From Rhodospirillales bacterium (GTDB taxonomy: Bacteria > Pseudomonadota > Alphaproteobacteria > Rhodospirillales > Defluviicoccaceae), in assembly GCA_016712595.1 (NCBI GenBank), contig JADJQT010000001.1:1485501-1549500 (forward strand): 64,000 bases of DNA, given 5' to 3'. The notes under the pieces were generated by a model, which had not been told where the DNA came from, did not search any database, and worked only from the letters and a program-made list of their open reading frames with translations. Shown here piece by piece: positions 16,920 to 25,402 of this stretch. The position numbers and the translations under genes are program-made. The stretch's first letter is position 1. Every line of letters begins with the position of its first letter.

Positions 16920-18089
16920 ATGAATATCCACGAGTACCAAGCAAAACAATTGCTGGCAAAATACGGCGTCGCCGTTCCGAGCGGGCACGTTGCTTACACG
17001 GCACAGGAAGCGGAAGCCGAAGCGAAGAAGCTGGGCGGCCCCGTCTGGGTGGTCAAGGCGCAGATCCATGCGGGCGGTCGCGGCAAGGGTGGCGGCGTCA
17101 AGGTGGTCAAGTCGATCGAGGAGGTCTTCCCGACGGCGGAAAAAATGCTGGGGATGACGCTCGTCACCAAGCAGACCGGCCCCGCGGGCAAGGAAGTCAA
17201 GCGCGTCTACATTGAGGAAGGCTGCGACATCAAGCGCGAGTGCTACATGTCGATGCTCATCGACCGCGCCACCTCGCAGATCACCATCATCGCCTCCACC
17301 GAAGGCGGTATGGACATTGAGGAAGTGGCGGCGAAGACGCCCGAGAAGATCCTCAAGGTCGCCGTCGATCCGGCAACCGGTATCCAGCCGTTCCATGGCC
17401 GCCAGATCGCCTTTGGCCTGAAGATGGAAGGCAAGCAGGTCGGTGCGTGCGTGAAGTTCGTCCTTGCCATGTACAAGGCGTTCACCGAGCTCGATGCCTC
17501 GCTGGTCGAGATCAACCCGCTGGTGGTCAGCGGTGCCGGCGATGTCATCGCCCTCGACGCCAAGATGAACTTCGACGATAACGCGCTGTTCCGTCACAAG
17601 GACATCCAGGAACTGCGCGACGAGGACGAGGAGGATCCGGCCGAGCTCGAAGCGGCCCGCCACGACCTCAACTACATCAAGCTCGACGGCTCGATCGGTT
17701 GCATGGTGAACGGCGCCGGCCTCGCCATGTCGACGATGGACATCATCAAGCTCTACGGCGGCGATCCCGCCAATTTCCTTGATGTCGGCGGTGGAGCGAC
17801 GAAGGATCGGGTGACCGAGGCGTTCAAGATCATCCTGCGCGATCCCAACGTCGAAGGCATTCTCGTCAACATCTTCGGCGGCATCATGCGCTGCGATGTC
17901 ATCGCCGAGGGCGTGGTCGCGGCCGCCCGCGAGGTCAGCCTCAACGTACCGCTCGTCGTCCGTCTCGAGGGAACCAACGTCGATCTCGGCAAGCAGATCC
18001 TCAGCGAATCCAATCTGCCGATCATCTCCGCCGACGATCTTGCCGACGCCGCCCAGAAAATCGTGAAAGCCGTCAAGGAGGCCGCATAA
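16920..18089 (+). CDS. sucC: Succinyl-CoA synthetase, beta subunit
   Basis: The beta subunit of succinate-CoA ligase binds ADP or GDP and succinate. The 389-residue protein starts MNIHEYQAKQLLAKYGV as the family does, has an ATP-grasp fold with QIHAGGRGKGGGVK near residue 45, and ends with GGIMRCDVIAEGVV, part of the CoA ligase domain. GAGAGAGGGA precedes the ATG. The alpha subunit gene begins at the next base after its stop. Confidence 0.98.
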   Translation: MNIHEYQAKQLLAKYGVAVPSGHVAYTAQEAEAEAKKLGGPVWVVKAQIHAGGRGKGGGVKVVKSIEEVFPTAEKMLGMTLVTKQTGPAGKEVKRVYIEEGCDIKRECYMSMLIDRATSQITIIASTEGGMDIEEVAAKTPEKILKVAVDPATGIQPFHGRQIAFGLKMEGKQVGACVKFVLAMYKAFTELDASLVEINPLVVSGAGDVIALDAKMNFDDNALFRHKDIQELRDEDEEDPAELEAARHDLNYIKLDGSIGCMVNGAGLAMSTMDIIKLYGGDPANFLDVGGGATKDRVTEAFKIILRDPNVEGILVNIFGGIMRCDVIAEGVVAAAREVSLNVPLVVRLEGTNVDLGKQILSESNLPIISADDLADAAQKIVKAVKEAA

Positions 18090-18965
18090 ATGGCCGTGCT
18101 CATCGGGTCTGAGACCAAAGTTATCTGCCAGGGCTTCACCGGCGCCCAAGGCACCTTCCATTCCGAACAGGCCATCGCTTACGGCACCAAGATGGTCGGC
18201 GGCATCACTCCCGGCAAAGGCGGAAGCACTCACCTCGACCTGCCGGTGTTTGACACCGTGGCCGAAGCCGTCGCCGCGACCGGTGCCACCGCCTCGGTGA
18301 TCTACGTTCCGCCGCCGTTCGCCGCTGATGCGATCCTCGAGGCCATCGACGCCGAATTGCCGCTGGTCGTCTGCATCACCGAGGGGGTGCCGGTGATGGA
18401 CATGCTGAAGGTCAAGCGGGCGCTGGCCGGTTCGAAGACCCGGCTGGTGGGTCCGAACTGTCCGGGGGTGATCACGCCGGGCCAGTGCAAGATCGGCATC
18501 ATGCCGGGACACATCCACACGCCGGGCAAGGTCGGCGTCGTCTCGCGGTCGGGCACGCTGACCTATGAGGCTGTGGCGCAGACCACGGCCGCCGGGCTTG
18601 GCCAGACCACCTGCATCGGTATCGGTGGCGATCCGATCAATGGCACCAACTTCATCGATTGCCTGGAAATGTTCCTCGGCGATCCGCAGACCGAGGCGAT
18701 CGTGATGATCGGCGAAATCGGCGGCTCGGCGGAAGAAGATGCCGCTCAGTTCATCAAGGACTCGAAGACCACGAAGCCGGTCGTCAGCTTCATCGCCGGC
18801 CGTACCGCCCCTCCGGGCCGACGCATGGGCCATGCGGGAGCCATTATCTCTGGCGGAAAAGGGACGGCTGCGGATAAGATCGATGCCTTGCGTTCTGCAG
18901 GGATCCATGTCGCTGAATCGCCGTCAGCGATGGGAAGCACCATGGTCCAGGCATTGCGCGGTTAG
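18090..18965 (+). CDS. sucD: Succinyl-CoA synthetase, alpha subunit
   Basis: The alpha subunit binds CoA and carries the phosphohistidine. The 291-residue protein has GFTGAQGTFHSEQAI at the N-terminus (CoA site), LVGPNCPGVITPGQCKIGIM, SRSGTLTYEA and the GRTAPPGRRMGHAGAII segment with the catalytic His near residue 250. It directly abuts sucC, so the two subunits are made in step. Confidence 0.98.
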   Translation: MAVLIGSETKVICQGFTGAQGTFHSEQAIAYGTKMVGGITPGKGGSTHLDLPVFDTVAEAVAATGATASVIYVPPPFAADAILEAIDAELPLVVCITEGVPVMDMLKVKRALAGSKTRLVGPNCPGVITPGQCKIGIMPGHIHTPGKVGVVSRSGTLTYEAVAQTTAAGLGQTTCIGIGGDPINGTNFIDCLEMFLGDPQTEAIVMIGEIGGSAEEDAAQFIKDSKTTKPVVSFIAGRTAPPGRRMGHAGAIISGGKGTAADKIDALRSAGIHVAESPSAMGSTMVQALRG

Positions 18966-19028
18966 ATCTGGGTCTTTGAACAACAGAAAGGGGGCGCGGC
19001 GAACAAAGCCGCGCCACTACCGGGCAAC

Positions 19029-21929
19029 ATGGCTGTCACGACGGACACCTTCCTTTCGGGAGCGAACGCCCCATACATCGCTGACCTCTATTGCCGCTTC
19101 GTCGACGACCCCAGCTCGGTAGATCCGAGCTGGGCGTCTTTCTTTGCGGAGCTGGGCGAGGAAGCACGGATCATTCTGGGAGATGCCCGCGGCGCCAGTT
19201 GGGCCCCGCCACCGGCATCGTCCGACAACGGTGCACCCGCCGCGCTCCCCGCCACCTCGCCGCCGGCGGCGCTGCGGTCGTCGCTCGCCGAATCCCGAGC
19301 CGCGATCATTGATTCGGTGCGGGCGCTGATGTTCATCCGCGTCTACCGCGTGCGAGGCCATCTGATGGCCCGCTTCGATCCGCTCGGCCTCGAAGGCAAG
19401 AAATACCATCCGGAACTCGATCCGGCGACGTACGGCTTCACCGAAGCCGACATGGACCGGCCGATCTTTCTCGACAACGTTCTCGGCCTCGAAACGGCGA
19501 CACTGCGCCAGATCGTCGAGATCCTCAAGGAAACCTACTGCGGCTCGATCGGCGTCGAGTTCATGCATATCATGCATCCCGATGAGAAGGCGTGGATCCA
19601 GCAGCGCATCGAGGGCATCCGCAACCAGACGCAATTCACCGTCAAGGGCAAACGCACCATTCTCGAGCGGCTGATCGAGGCCGAGGAGTTCGAGCGCTTC
19701 CTGCACGTCAAGTTCACCGGCACCAAGCGCTTCGGCCTTGATGGCGGCGAGTCGACCATTCCGGCGATCGAGCAGATCCTCAAGCGGGCGAGCCAATTGG
19801 GCGTGCAAGAAGCCGTCCTGGGCATGGCTCACCGCGGGCGGCTCAACGTCCTCGCCAACATCATGAATAAACCCTACGTCGCCATCTTCTCCGAATTCCA
19901 GGGGCGTGCCATCCATCCCGACGACGTCCAAGGCTCGGGCGACGTCAAGTACCACCTCGGCACGTCCGCCGACCGTAGCTTCGACGGTGACGAGATCCAT
20001 CTGTCGCTGGCAGCGAACCCCTCCCACCTCGAGGCGGTCGATCCCGTGGTTATCGGCAAGGTGCGCGCCAAGCAGACGCAGCGTGGCGACACCCAGCGCA
20101 GCCAGGTGATGGGAATCCTTCTGCACGGCGACGCGGCGATCGCCGGCCAGGGCCTTGCCGCCGAATGTTTCAGTATGTCGGAGCTCAAGGGCTACCGGGT
20201 CGGTGGCACCATTCACATCGTCATCAACAACCAGATCGGCTTTACCACCAGCCCGTCTTATTCGCGCTCCTCGCCCTATTGCTCGGACGTGGCGAAGATG
20301 GTTCAGGCGCCGATTTTCCACGTCAACGGTGACGATCCCGAAGCGGTGGTCCATGTCGCCCGCATCGCCACCGAGTTCCGCCAGGAATTCAAGCGTGACG
20401 TCGTCGTCGACATGTTCTGCTACCGCCGCTTCGGCCACAATGAAGCCGACGAGCCGTCGTTTACGCAACCGATCATGTACAAGGCGATCGCCAAGCATCC
20501 ATCGACCCGACAGGTCTATGCTCAGCGGCTGATCGACGAAGGGACGTTGGCGGCGGCAGAGGTCGACCAGATAGCTGCCGAGACGCGCGGACGTCTGCAG
20601 CAGGCCTTTGACGCGGCGCCGCAGTACAAACCCAACAAGGCGGATTGGTTGCAGGGCAAATGGGCTGGCCTGCGCACACTGATGGGCGAAGAGGAACTGC
20701 GCGACGACGAGACCTGGGTCTCGAACGAGCTGTTGCGCGATATCGGCCTGTCGCTCTGCCGCTATCCCAACGACTTCCACATCCATCGCAAGCTCATCCG
20801 CCTGCTGGATTCCCGCCGCGAAATGATCGAGAGCGGCGAAGGCGTCGACTGGGGAATGGGTGAGGCCCTGGCCTTCGGCTCACTGCTGGCGGAGGGTGTT
20901 GCCGTCCGTCTTTCCGGGCAGGATTCCGGGCGCGGGACCTTCTCCCACCGCCATGCGGTACTGATCGACCAGGAGAACGAGAGCCGCCACATCCCGCTCA
21001 ACAACATCTCCGATGGCCAGGCGATGTTCGAGGTGATCGACAGCCAGCTGTCGGAAGCCTCGGTGCTCGGCTTCGAGTACGGCTACTCGCTGGTCGAACC
21101 GGATGCGCTGGTGTTGTGGGAGGCTCAGTTCGGCGACTTCGCCAACGGCGCCCAGGTGATCATCGATCAATTCATCGCCCCCGGCGAGTCGAAGTGGCTG
21201 CGGCTGTCGGGTCTGGTGATGTTGCTGCCGCACGGCTATGAAGGTCAGGGACCGGAGCATTCGTCGGCACGGGTGGAGCGCTACCTGCAGCTCTGCGCCG
21301 AGGACAACATCCAGGTGGTCAACTGCACGACGCCAGCCAACTACTTCCACGCGCTGCGCCGGCAGATCCGCCGCAATTTCCGCAAACCGATGATCGTCTT
21401 CTCGCCGAAGTCGCTGCTCCGTCATAAGCTCGCGGTCTCGCCGCTCGCCGACTTCGGTCCCGGCACCCGCTTCAACCGGCTGATACCCGAAACCGATACA
21501 CTGGCCAGCGACGAGAAGGTGCGCCGCATCGTCTTCTGCACCGGCAAGGTCTACTACGACCTGGTGCAGGAGCGGCGGACCCGCGGCCTCGACGACGTAG
21601 CGATCGTTCGGGTCGAGCAGCTTTATCCGTGGCCGCGCCTCAGGGTCATCGAGCAGTGCCGGCGCTACGCCAATGCCGAGGTCGTCTGGTGCCAGGAAGA
21701 GCCCGCCAACATGGGGGCATGGACGTTCGTGCTGCCTCGGCTGCACAACATTCTCGAGGAATTGGAACGTGACCCGGTCCTGCCGAGTTACGTGGGCCGT
21801 GCAGCCGCGGCCTCGCCCGCGACCGGATTGCTCAAGATGCACGAGGCGGAACAACGCACCATTGTCGAGCGGGCGTTGGTCCAAAAATGCGCCGAGCTGC
21901 CGCAGCCCTTCCGGCGGACTGCACGTTAG
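19029..21929 (+). CDS. sucA: 2-oxoglutarate dehydrogenase E1 component
   Basis: E1 is the thiamine-diphosphate enzyme that decarboxylates 2-oxoglutarate and passes succinyl to E2. The 966-residue length is typical. Seen are the N-terminal E2-binding stretch (LSGANAPYIADLYCRF), GMAHRGRLNVLANI, the thiamine-binding GDAAIAGQG to NNQIGFTT block, YRRFGHNEADEP, and the C-terminal HGYEGQGPEHSSAR. It follows sucD by 63 bp and precedes sucB by 30 bp. The E3 gene (lpd) is not in the window. Confidence 0.98.
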   Translation: MAVTTDTFLSGANAPYIADLYCRFVDDPSSVDPSWASFFAELGEEARIILGDARGASWAPPPASSDNGAPAALPATSPPAALRSSLAESRAAIIDSVRALMFIRVYRVRGHLMARFDPLGLEGKKYHPELDPATYGFTEADMDRPIFLDNVLGLETATLRQIVEILKETYCGSIGVEFMHIMHPDEKAWIQQRIEGIRNQTQFTVKGKRTILERLIEAEEFERFLHVKFTGTKRFGLDGGESTIPAIEQILKRASQLGVQEAVLGMAHRGRLNVLANIMNKPYVAIFSEFQGRAIHPDDVQGSGDVKYHLGTSADRSFDGDEIHLSLAANPSHLEAVDPVVIGKVRAKQTQRGDTQRSQVMGILLHGDAAIAGQGLAAECFSMSELKGYRVGGTIHIVINNQIGFTTSPSYSRSSPYCSDVAKMVQAPIFHVNGDDPEAVVHVARIATEFRQEFKRDVVVDMFCYRRFGHNEADEPSFTQPIMYKAIAKHPSTRQVYAQRLIDEGTLAAAEVDQIAAETRGRLQQAFDAAPQYKPNKADWLQGKWAGLRTLMGEEELRDDETWVSNELLRDIGLSLCRYPNDFHIHRKLIRLLDSRREMIESGEGVDWGMGEALAFGSLLAEGVAVRLSGQDSGRGTFSHRHAVLIDQENESRHIPLNNISDGQAMFEVIDSQLSEASVLGFEYGYSLVEPDALVLWEAQFGDFANGAQVIIDQFIAPGESKWLRLSGLVMLLPHGYEGQGPEHSSARVERYLQLCAEDNIQVVNCTTPANYFHALRRQIRRNFRKPMIVFSPKSLLRHKLAVSPLADFGPGTRFNRLIPETDTLASDEKVRRIVFCTGKVYYDLVQERRTRGLDDVAIVRVEQLYPWPRLRVIEQCRRYANAEVVWCQEEPANMGAWTFVLPRLHNILEELERDPVLPSYVGRAAAASPATGLLKMHEAEQRTIVERALVQKCAELPQPFRRTAR

Positions 21930-21959
21930 TCGACGCCTCAAAGACGAGGAATGACATTG

Positions 21960-23264
21960 ATGGCGACCGAAATTAAGGTGCCGGCCCTAGGCGAGTCGGT
22001 GAGCGAAGCAACCGTAGCGAAGTGGCTAAAGGCTGTCGGCGATCCCGTGGCTGTCGACGAGCCGCTGGTCGAGCTGGAAACTGACAAGGTCACGGTCGAG
22101 GTGCCGTCGCCCGTCGCCGGTGTGCTCGGCGAGATAATCGTTGAAGCCGGCAGTGACGTCGCCGTCGGCGCCGTCCTCGGCTCGATCAGTGAGGGTGCGG
22201 GCGCCGCTGCCGGTGGCAGCGCCAAGCCGCCAGCCGCTGAACCGCCGCAGCCGCAAGCACCGGTCCCCACGCCCGCATCGACATCAGCACTGCCGACGTC
22301 CCCAGCGACCGCTTCCGCCCCTGCCGCGGCTTTGGGGTTGTCGCCGGCGGTGCGCAAGCTCATCGACGACCATCGGCTCGATGCCGCAAGGATTCGGGCG
22401 AGCGGCAAGGACGGCCGGCTGACCAAGGGCGATGTGCTCGCCTATATTTCCACCCAGGGCGATGGACCCGCGCCGGCCGGCGAGGCTCCATCGCAACCTG
22501 CGCCCGCCATCGTCTCGCCTGCCGCCATGAGCAGTGTGGCTGCGGCGCCGGTCGCGGCCGGACCCCGCGAAGAACGCGTGCGGATGACCCGGCTGCGCAA
22601 GATGGTTGCCGCTCGCCTGAAGGATGCCCAGAACACCGCGGCGATGCTGACGACCTTCAATGAGGTCGACATGACCGCGGCCAACGCCCTGCGCAGCCAA
22701 TACAAGGACAGCTTCGAGAAGCGGCACGGCGTGCGCCTCGGCGTGATGTCGCTGTTCTGCAAGGCTTGTGTCGTCGCGCTCAAGGAGTTCCCGGCGGTCA
22801 ATGCCGCGATCGATGGCGACGATATCGTCTACAAGAACCACTACGACATCGCGATTGCCGTCTCCTCGCCGCAGGGCCTGGTCGTTCCGGTCGTGCGCGA
22901 TTGCGAAGCGTTGTCCATGGCCGACATCGAACTGAAAATTACCGACTTCGGCAAGCGCGCCCGCGCCGGTCAGCTTGCCATCGACGAGATGCAGGGCGGC
23001 ACCTTCACCATCACCAACGGCGGCGTCTTCGGCTCGCTGATGTCGACGCCGATCCTCAATCCGCCGCAGTCGGGCATCCTCGGCATGCACAAGATCCAGC
23101 AACGCCCGATGGTTTTGCCGGATGGGCGGATCGAGGCACGGCCGATGATGTATCTGGCATTGTCCTACGATCATCGGATTATTGACGGACGCGAAGCGGT
23201 GAGCTTCCTCGTCCGCGTCAAGGAATGTGTCGAGGACCCGCAGCGGATCTTGCTGCAAGCATAA
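21960..23264 (+). CDS. sucB: 2-oxoglutarate dehydrogenase E2 component (dihydrolipoyl succinyltransferase)
   Basis: E2 moves the succinyl group to CoA and forms the core of the complex. The protein has one lipoyl domain with the modified lysine in ETDKVTVEV (about residue 40), an Ala/Pro-rich linker and an E3/E1-binding domain (SPAVRKLIDDH to GRLTKGDVLAYI). A catalytic domain ends with the active-site LSYDHRIIDGREAV. Two ATGs are possible; 21960 is preferred because GAGGA lies 10 bases upstream, while it is only one base from the ATG at 21951. No lpd gene follows. Confidence 0.97.
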   Translation: MATEIKVPALGESVSEATVAKWLKAVGDPVAVDEPLVELETDKVTVEVPSPVAGVLGEIIVEAGSDVAVGAVLGSISEGAGAAAGGSAKPPAAEPPQPQAPVPTPASTSALPTSPATASAPAAALGLSPAVRKLIDDHRLDAARIRASGKDGRLTKGDVLAYISTQGDGPAPAGEAPSQPAPAIVSPAAMSSVAAAPVAAGPREERVRMTRLRKMVAARLKDAQNTAAMLTTFNEVDMTAANALRSQYKDSFEKRHGVRLGVMSLFCKACVVALKEFPAVNAAIDGDDIVYKNHYDIAIAVSSPQGLVVPVVRDCEALSMADIELKITDFGKRARAGQLAIDEMQGGTFTITNGGVFGSLMSTPILNPPQSGILGMHKIQQRPMVLPDGRIEARPMMYLALSYDHRIIDGREAVSFLVRVKECVEDPQRILLQA

Positions 23265-23293
23265 TCCGCGCGCTTTTCCCCAGTGCGGACGCC

Positions 23294-23317
23294 GCGTCAC
23301 CGCCGAGGTGGTGACGC
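23294..23317. terminator. Inverted repeat between sucB and the debranching enzyme
   Basis: GCGTCACC (23294-23301) and GGTGACGC (23310-23317) form an 8-bp stem with an 8-base loop between the convergent sucB and glycogen debranching genes. There is no T run. It may end transcripts from either side. Confidence 0.45.
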
Positions 23318-23355
23318 GCGCGGCATGCGCGCCGGCGATCGGGCCGCCGCGCGCT

Positions 23356-25383
23356 TCAGGTTGCGGTATTGCGCCAGGCGCGGAGAAATTCGGCGACGCT
23401 CCAGGCCTGAGCAATGCAGCCCCGTGGCGTGAACGGGGGTTCGGCATCGAAAACTTCGCTGATCGAACCGACACACGCTTCGTCGAGATGCGATTTGAAA
23501 CCGTCGAGAAATCGCCGGGCCTCGTCGCGCCGGCCAGGATGGACTTTCATCCAGGCATCGATGAACGGGCCGATCAGCCAAGCCCATACCGTGCCCTGGT
23601 GATAGGCCGCGTCCCGCGATCGCAGATCGCCATGGTATTTTGGCTTGTAGTCCGGATGATCGGCGGACAATGAACGCAGGCCGACCGGCGTCAGCAACCG
23701 CTGCTCCACCACGGTCATGACCGCTTCCCATCGGTTCTCGTCGAGAATGGGGAAGCGGAGCGCGATGGCGAACACCTGGTTGGGCCGGCAGCTCGAATCG
23801 TCACCGTTCTCGCCGTCGATGACGTCGAAAAGATAGCCGCCGTCGGCGTACCAGAAGCGCTGATTGAACGAGGATCGCGCAAAGTCTGCCATTTCGGTGA
23901 GGTTCGGTATGTCCGTGTTTCGGTACTGAAACTCTTCGACCCAGACGGCCAGCGTGCGCAGAGCGTTGTACCACAACGCGTTAATTTCGACCGCTTTACC
24001 CCGGCGCGGGGTGACGACCCAATCGCCGACCTTCGCATCCATCCAGGTAAGCTGATAGCCGTCGGCCCCTTGGCGCAGCAGCCCGTCATGGTGATCGACG
24101 CCTATGCCGAAATGCGTTCCGCGCTGGTGATGATGGACGATATCGATCAGCCGCGGCAGCAACTCTGCCAGCGTGTCTCGATCGCCGGTGAGCTCGACGT
24201 AGCGATCGAGCGCATGAAAGAACCACAGCGTCGCGTCGGCGGTGTTGTAAAGGCCCGTTCCCTCGCGTTCAGGAAACAGATTGGGGATGAGGCCATCGCG
24301 AATATGGTTGGCGAAGGTCTGCAGAATGCCGCGGGCTTCCGTATGTCGGCCCGTCAGCAACGTCAGACCCTCAAGGCTGATCATCGTATCGCGGCCCCAG
24401 TCGGTGAACCAGTGATACCCGGCGATGACCGTGCGCGGTGGCGCGTCGATGTCGTCGAGTGCCATGGCCTCAGCGCGCGGCGGAGCGATCACGAACGTAT
24501 CGGCGGCAAGGATCAACTCACTCGCCGGTTCCTCGCGCAACGATGCGTCCGCCTGGGCGATCAAGGCCTGCCGGCGCGCGCGTTCATCCGTCACCGCTTC
24601 GCCGGAGCGCAGCGCCGTGATCGTTGACCACGGCTCTGTCGAGGCGGTCAACGAGATCGTGTGATCGCGCCGGAGCTGCACCGAAAAGTGCCCAGGGCTC
24701 CAAACCGAGCCGCGGCAATCGTAGCCGCGATCGGCTTCGGTCGCATAGTACACCTCCTGCCTCGCGCCGTGGTCGAGCGTCAACGTCGCCCCTTCGCTCC
24801 GCAGCAGCAGGTGCAGGGTCGGCAAGGCGCTATCGGCGGAGATCTCGTAGCGGTCGCCGACCGCCGTCAAATGATAGGTCCGCGCGACGCCGTCGGTGAC
24901 GCGGGTATCATGGCCACGAAAGGACAGGAACGGTCGCAGCTCCAGATCGATCATCTCGGCGCCTTCAATCAGCCGCCAATCGCAGATCGCCGTGTTCTGG
25001 CCGTGCAACAGGGTCAAGCTTCGCTCGAGAATGATCCCATTGAGGTCGTATCGCCAGACCGGCAGACCAAGGTCAAGGCGGAACTGGCACAGGGTCCCGT
25101 GATCGACCTCCTCGTCCTCCGTTGTCACTTGGCCGGCACCGAGGCCGACAAGGCGACCATCGTCGAGGCGTACGTGCTCGGCGAAGAGCGTCAGCATCAC
25201 CAGACGCCCCAGCGGTACGGGATGCGCGGCAATCAGCAGTCCGTCGAACCGGCGGGTGACGAGGCCAGTTATCGTTCCGCAGGCATAGCCGCCCAGTCCA
25301 TTGGCGACGAGCCATTCCGGCGCGCGTCTTTCATATGCATCAGCGCGCGTTCGCCAGTCGATAATTCGCATCGGCTCATTCAT
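23356..25383 (-). CDS. Glycogen debranching enzyme (amylo-alpha-1,6-glucosidase type)
   Basis: The 675-residue protein has the N-terminal GDE domain (EWLVANGLGGYACGTI, residues about 20-40, through about 230) and a C-terminal (alpha/alpha)6 glucosidase domain. The latter includes GYHWFTDWGRDTMISLEGL, ATLWFFHALDRY and a late AAYHQGTVWAWLIGPFID, matching the bacterial and archaeal GH133-like enzymes that remove alpha-1,6 branches. It acts on glycogen in the cytoplasm. It sits 19 bases downstream of treZ on the same strand, so the two are likely cotranscribed for storage-glucan or trehalose metabolism. Confidence 0.9.
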   Translation of the reverse strand: MNEPMRIIDWRTRADAYERRAPEWLVANGLGGYACGTITGLVTRRFDGLLIAAHPVPLGRLVMLTLFAEHVRLDDGRLVGLGAGQVTTEDEEVDHGTLCQFRLDLGLPVWRYDLNGIILERSLTLLHGQNTAICDWRLIEGAEMIDLELRPFLSFRGHDTRVTDGVARTYHLTAVGDRYEISADSALPTLHLLLRSEGATLTLDHGARQEVYYATEADRGYDCRGSVWSPGHFSVQLRRDHTISLTASTEPWSTITALRSGEAVTDERARRQALIAQADASLREEPASELILAADTFVIAPPRAEAMALDDIDAPPRTVIAGYHWFTDWGRDTMISLEGLTLLTGRHTEARGILQTFANHIRDGLIPNLFPEREGTGLYNTADATLWFFHALDRYVELTGDRDTLAELLPRLIDIVHHHQRGTHFGIGVDHHDGLLRQGADGYQLTWMDAKVGDWVVTPRRGKAVEINALWYNALRTLAVWVEEFQYRNTDIPNLTEMADFARSSFNQRFWYADGGYLFDVIDGENGDDSSCRPNQVFAIALRFPILDENRWEAVMTVVEQRLLTPVGLRSLSADHPDYKPKYHGDLRSRDAAYHQGTVWAWLIGPFIDAWMKVHPGRRDEARRFLDGFKSHLDEACVGSISEVFDAEPPFTPRGCIAQAWSVAEFLRAWRNTAT

Positions 25384-25402
25384 CGCTCTGCCTTCCCCCG
25401 TT

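Noticed and set aside
16890..18908. Long minus-strand reading frame of 672 codons over sucC and sucD
   Set aside because: It lies wholly opposite two clear TCA genes, is rich in Asp, His and Arg as shadow frames of GC-rich genes are, and matches no family.
19017..20786. Minus-strand frame of 589 codons over sucA
   Set aside because: It is antisense to the conserved E1 gene and shows no recognisable domain or start site.
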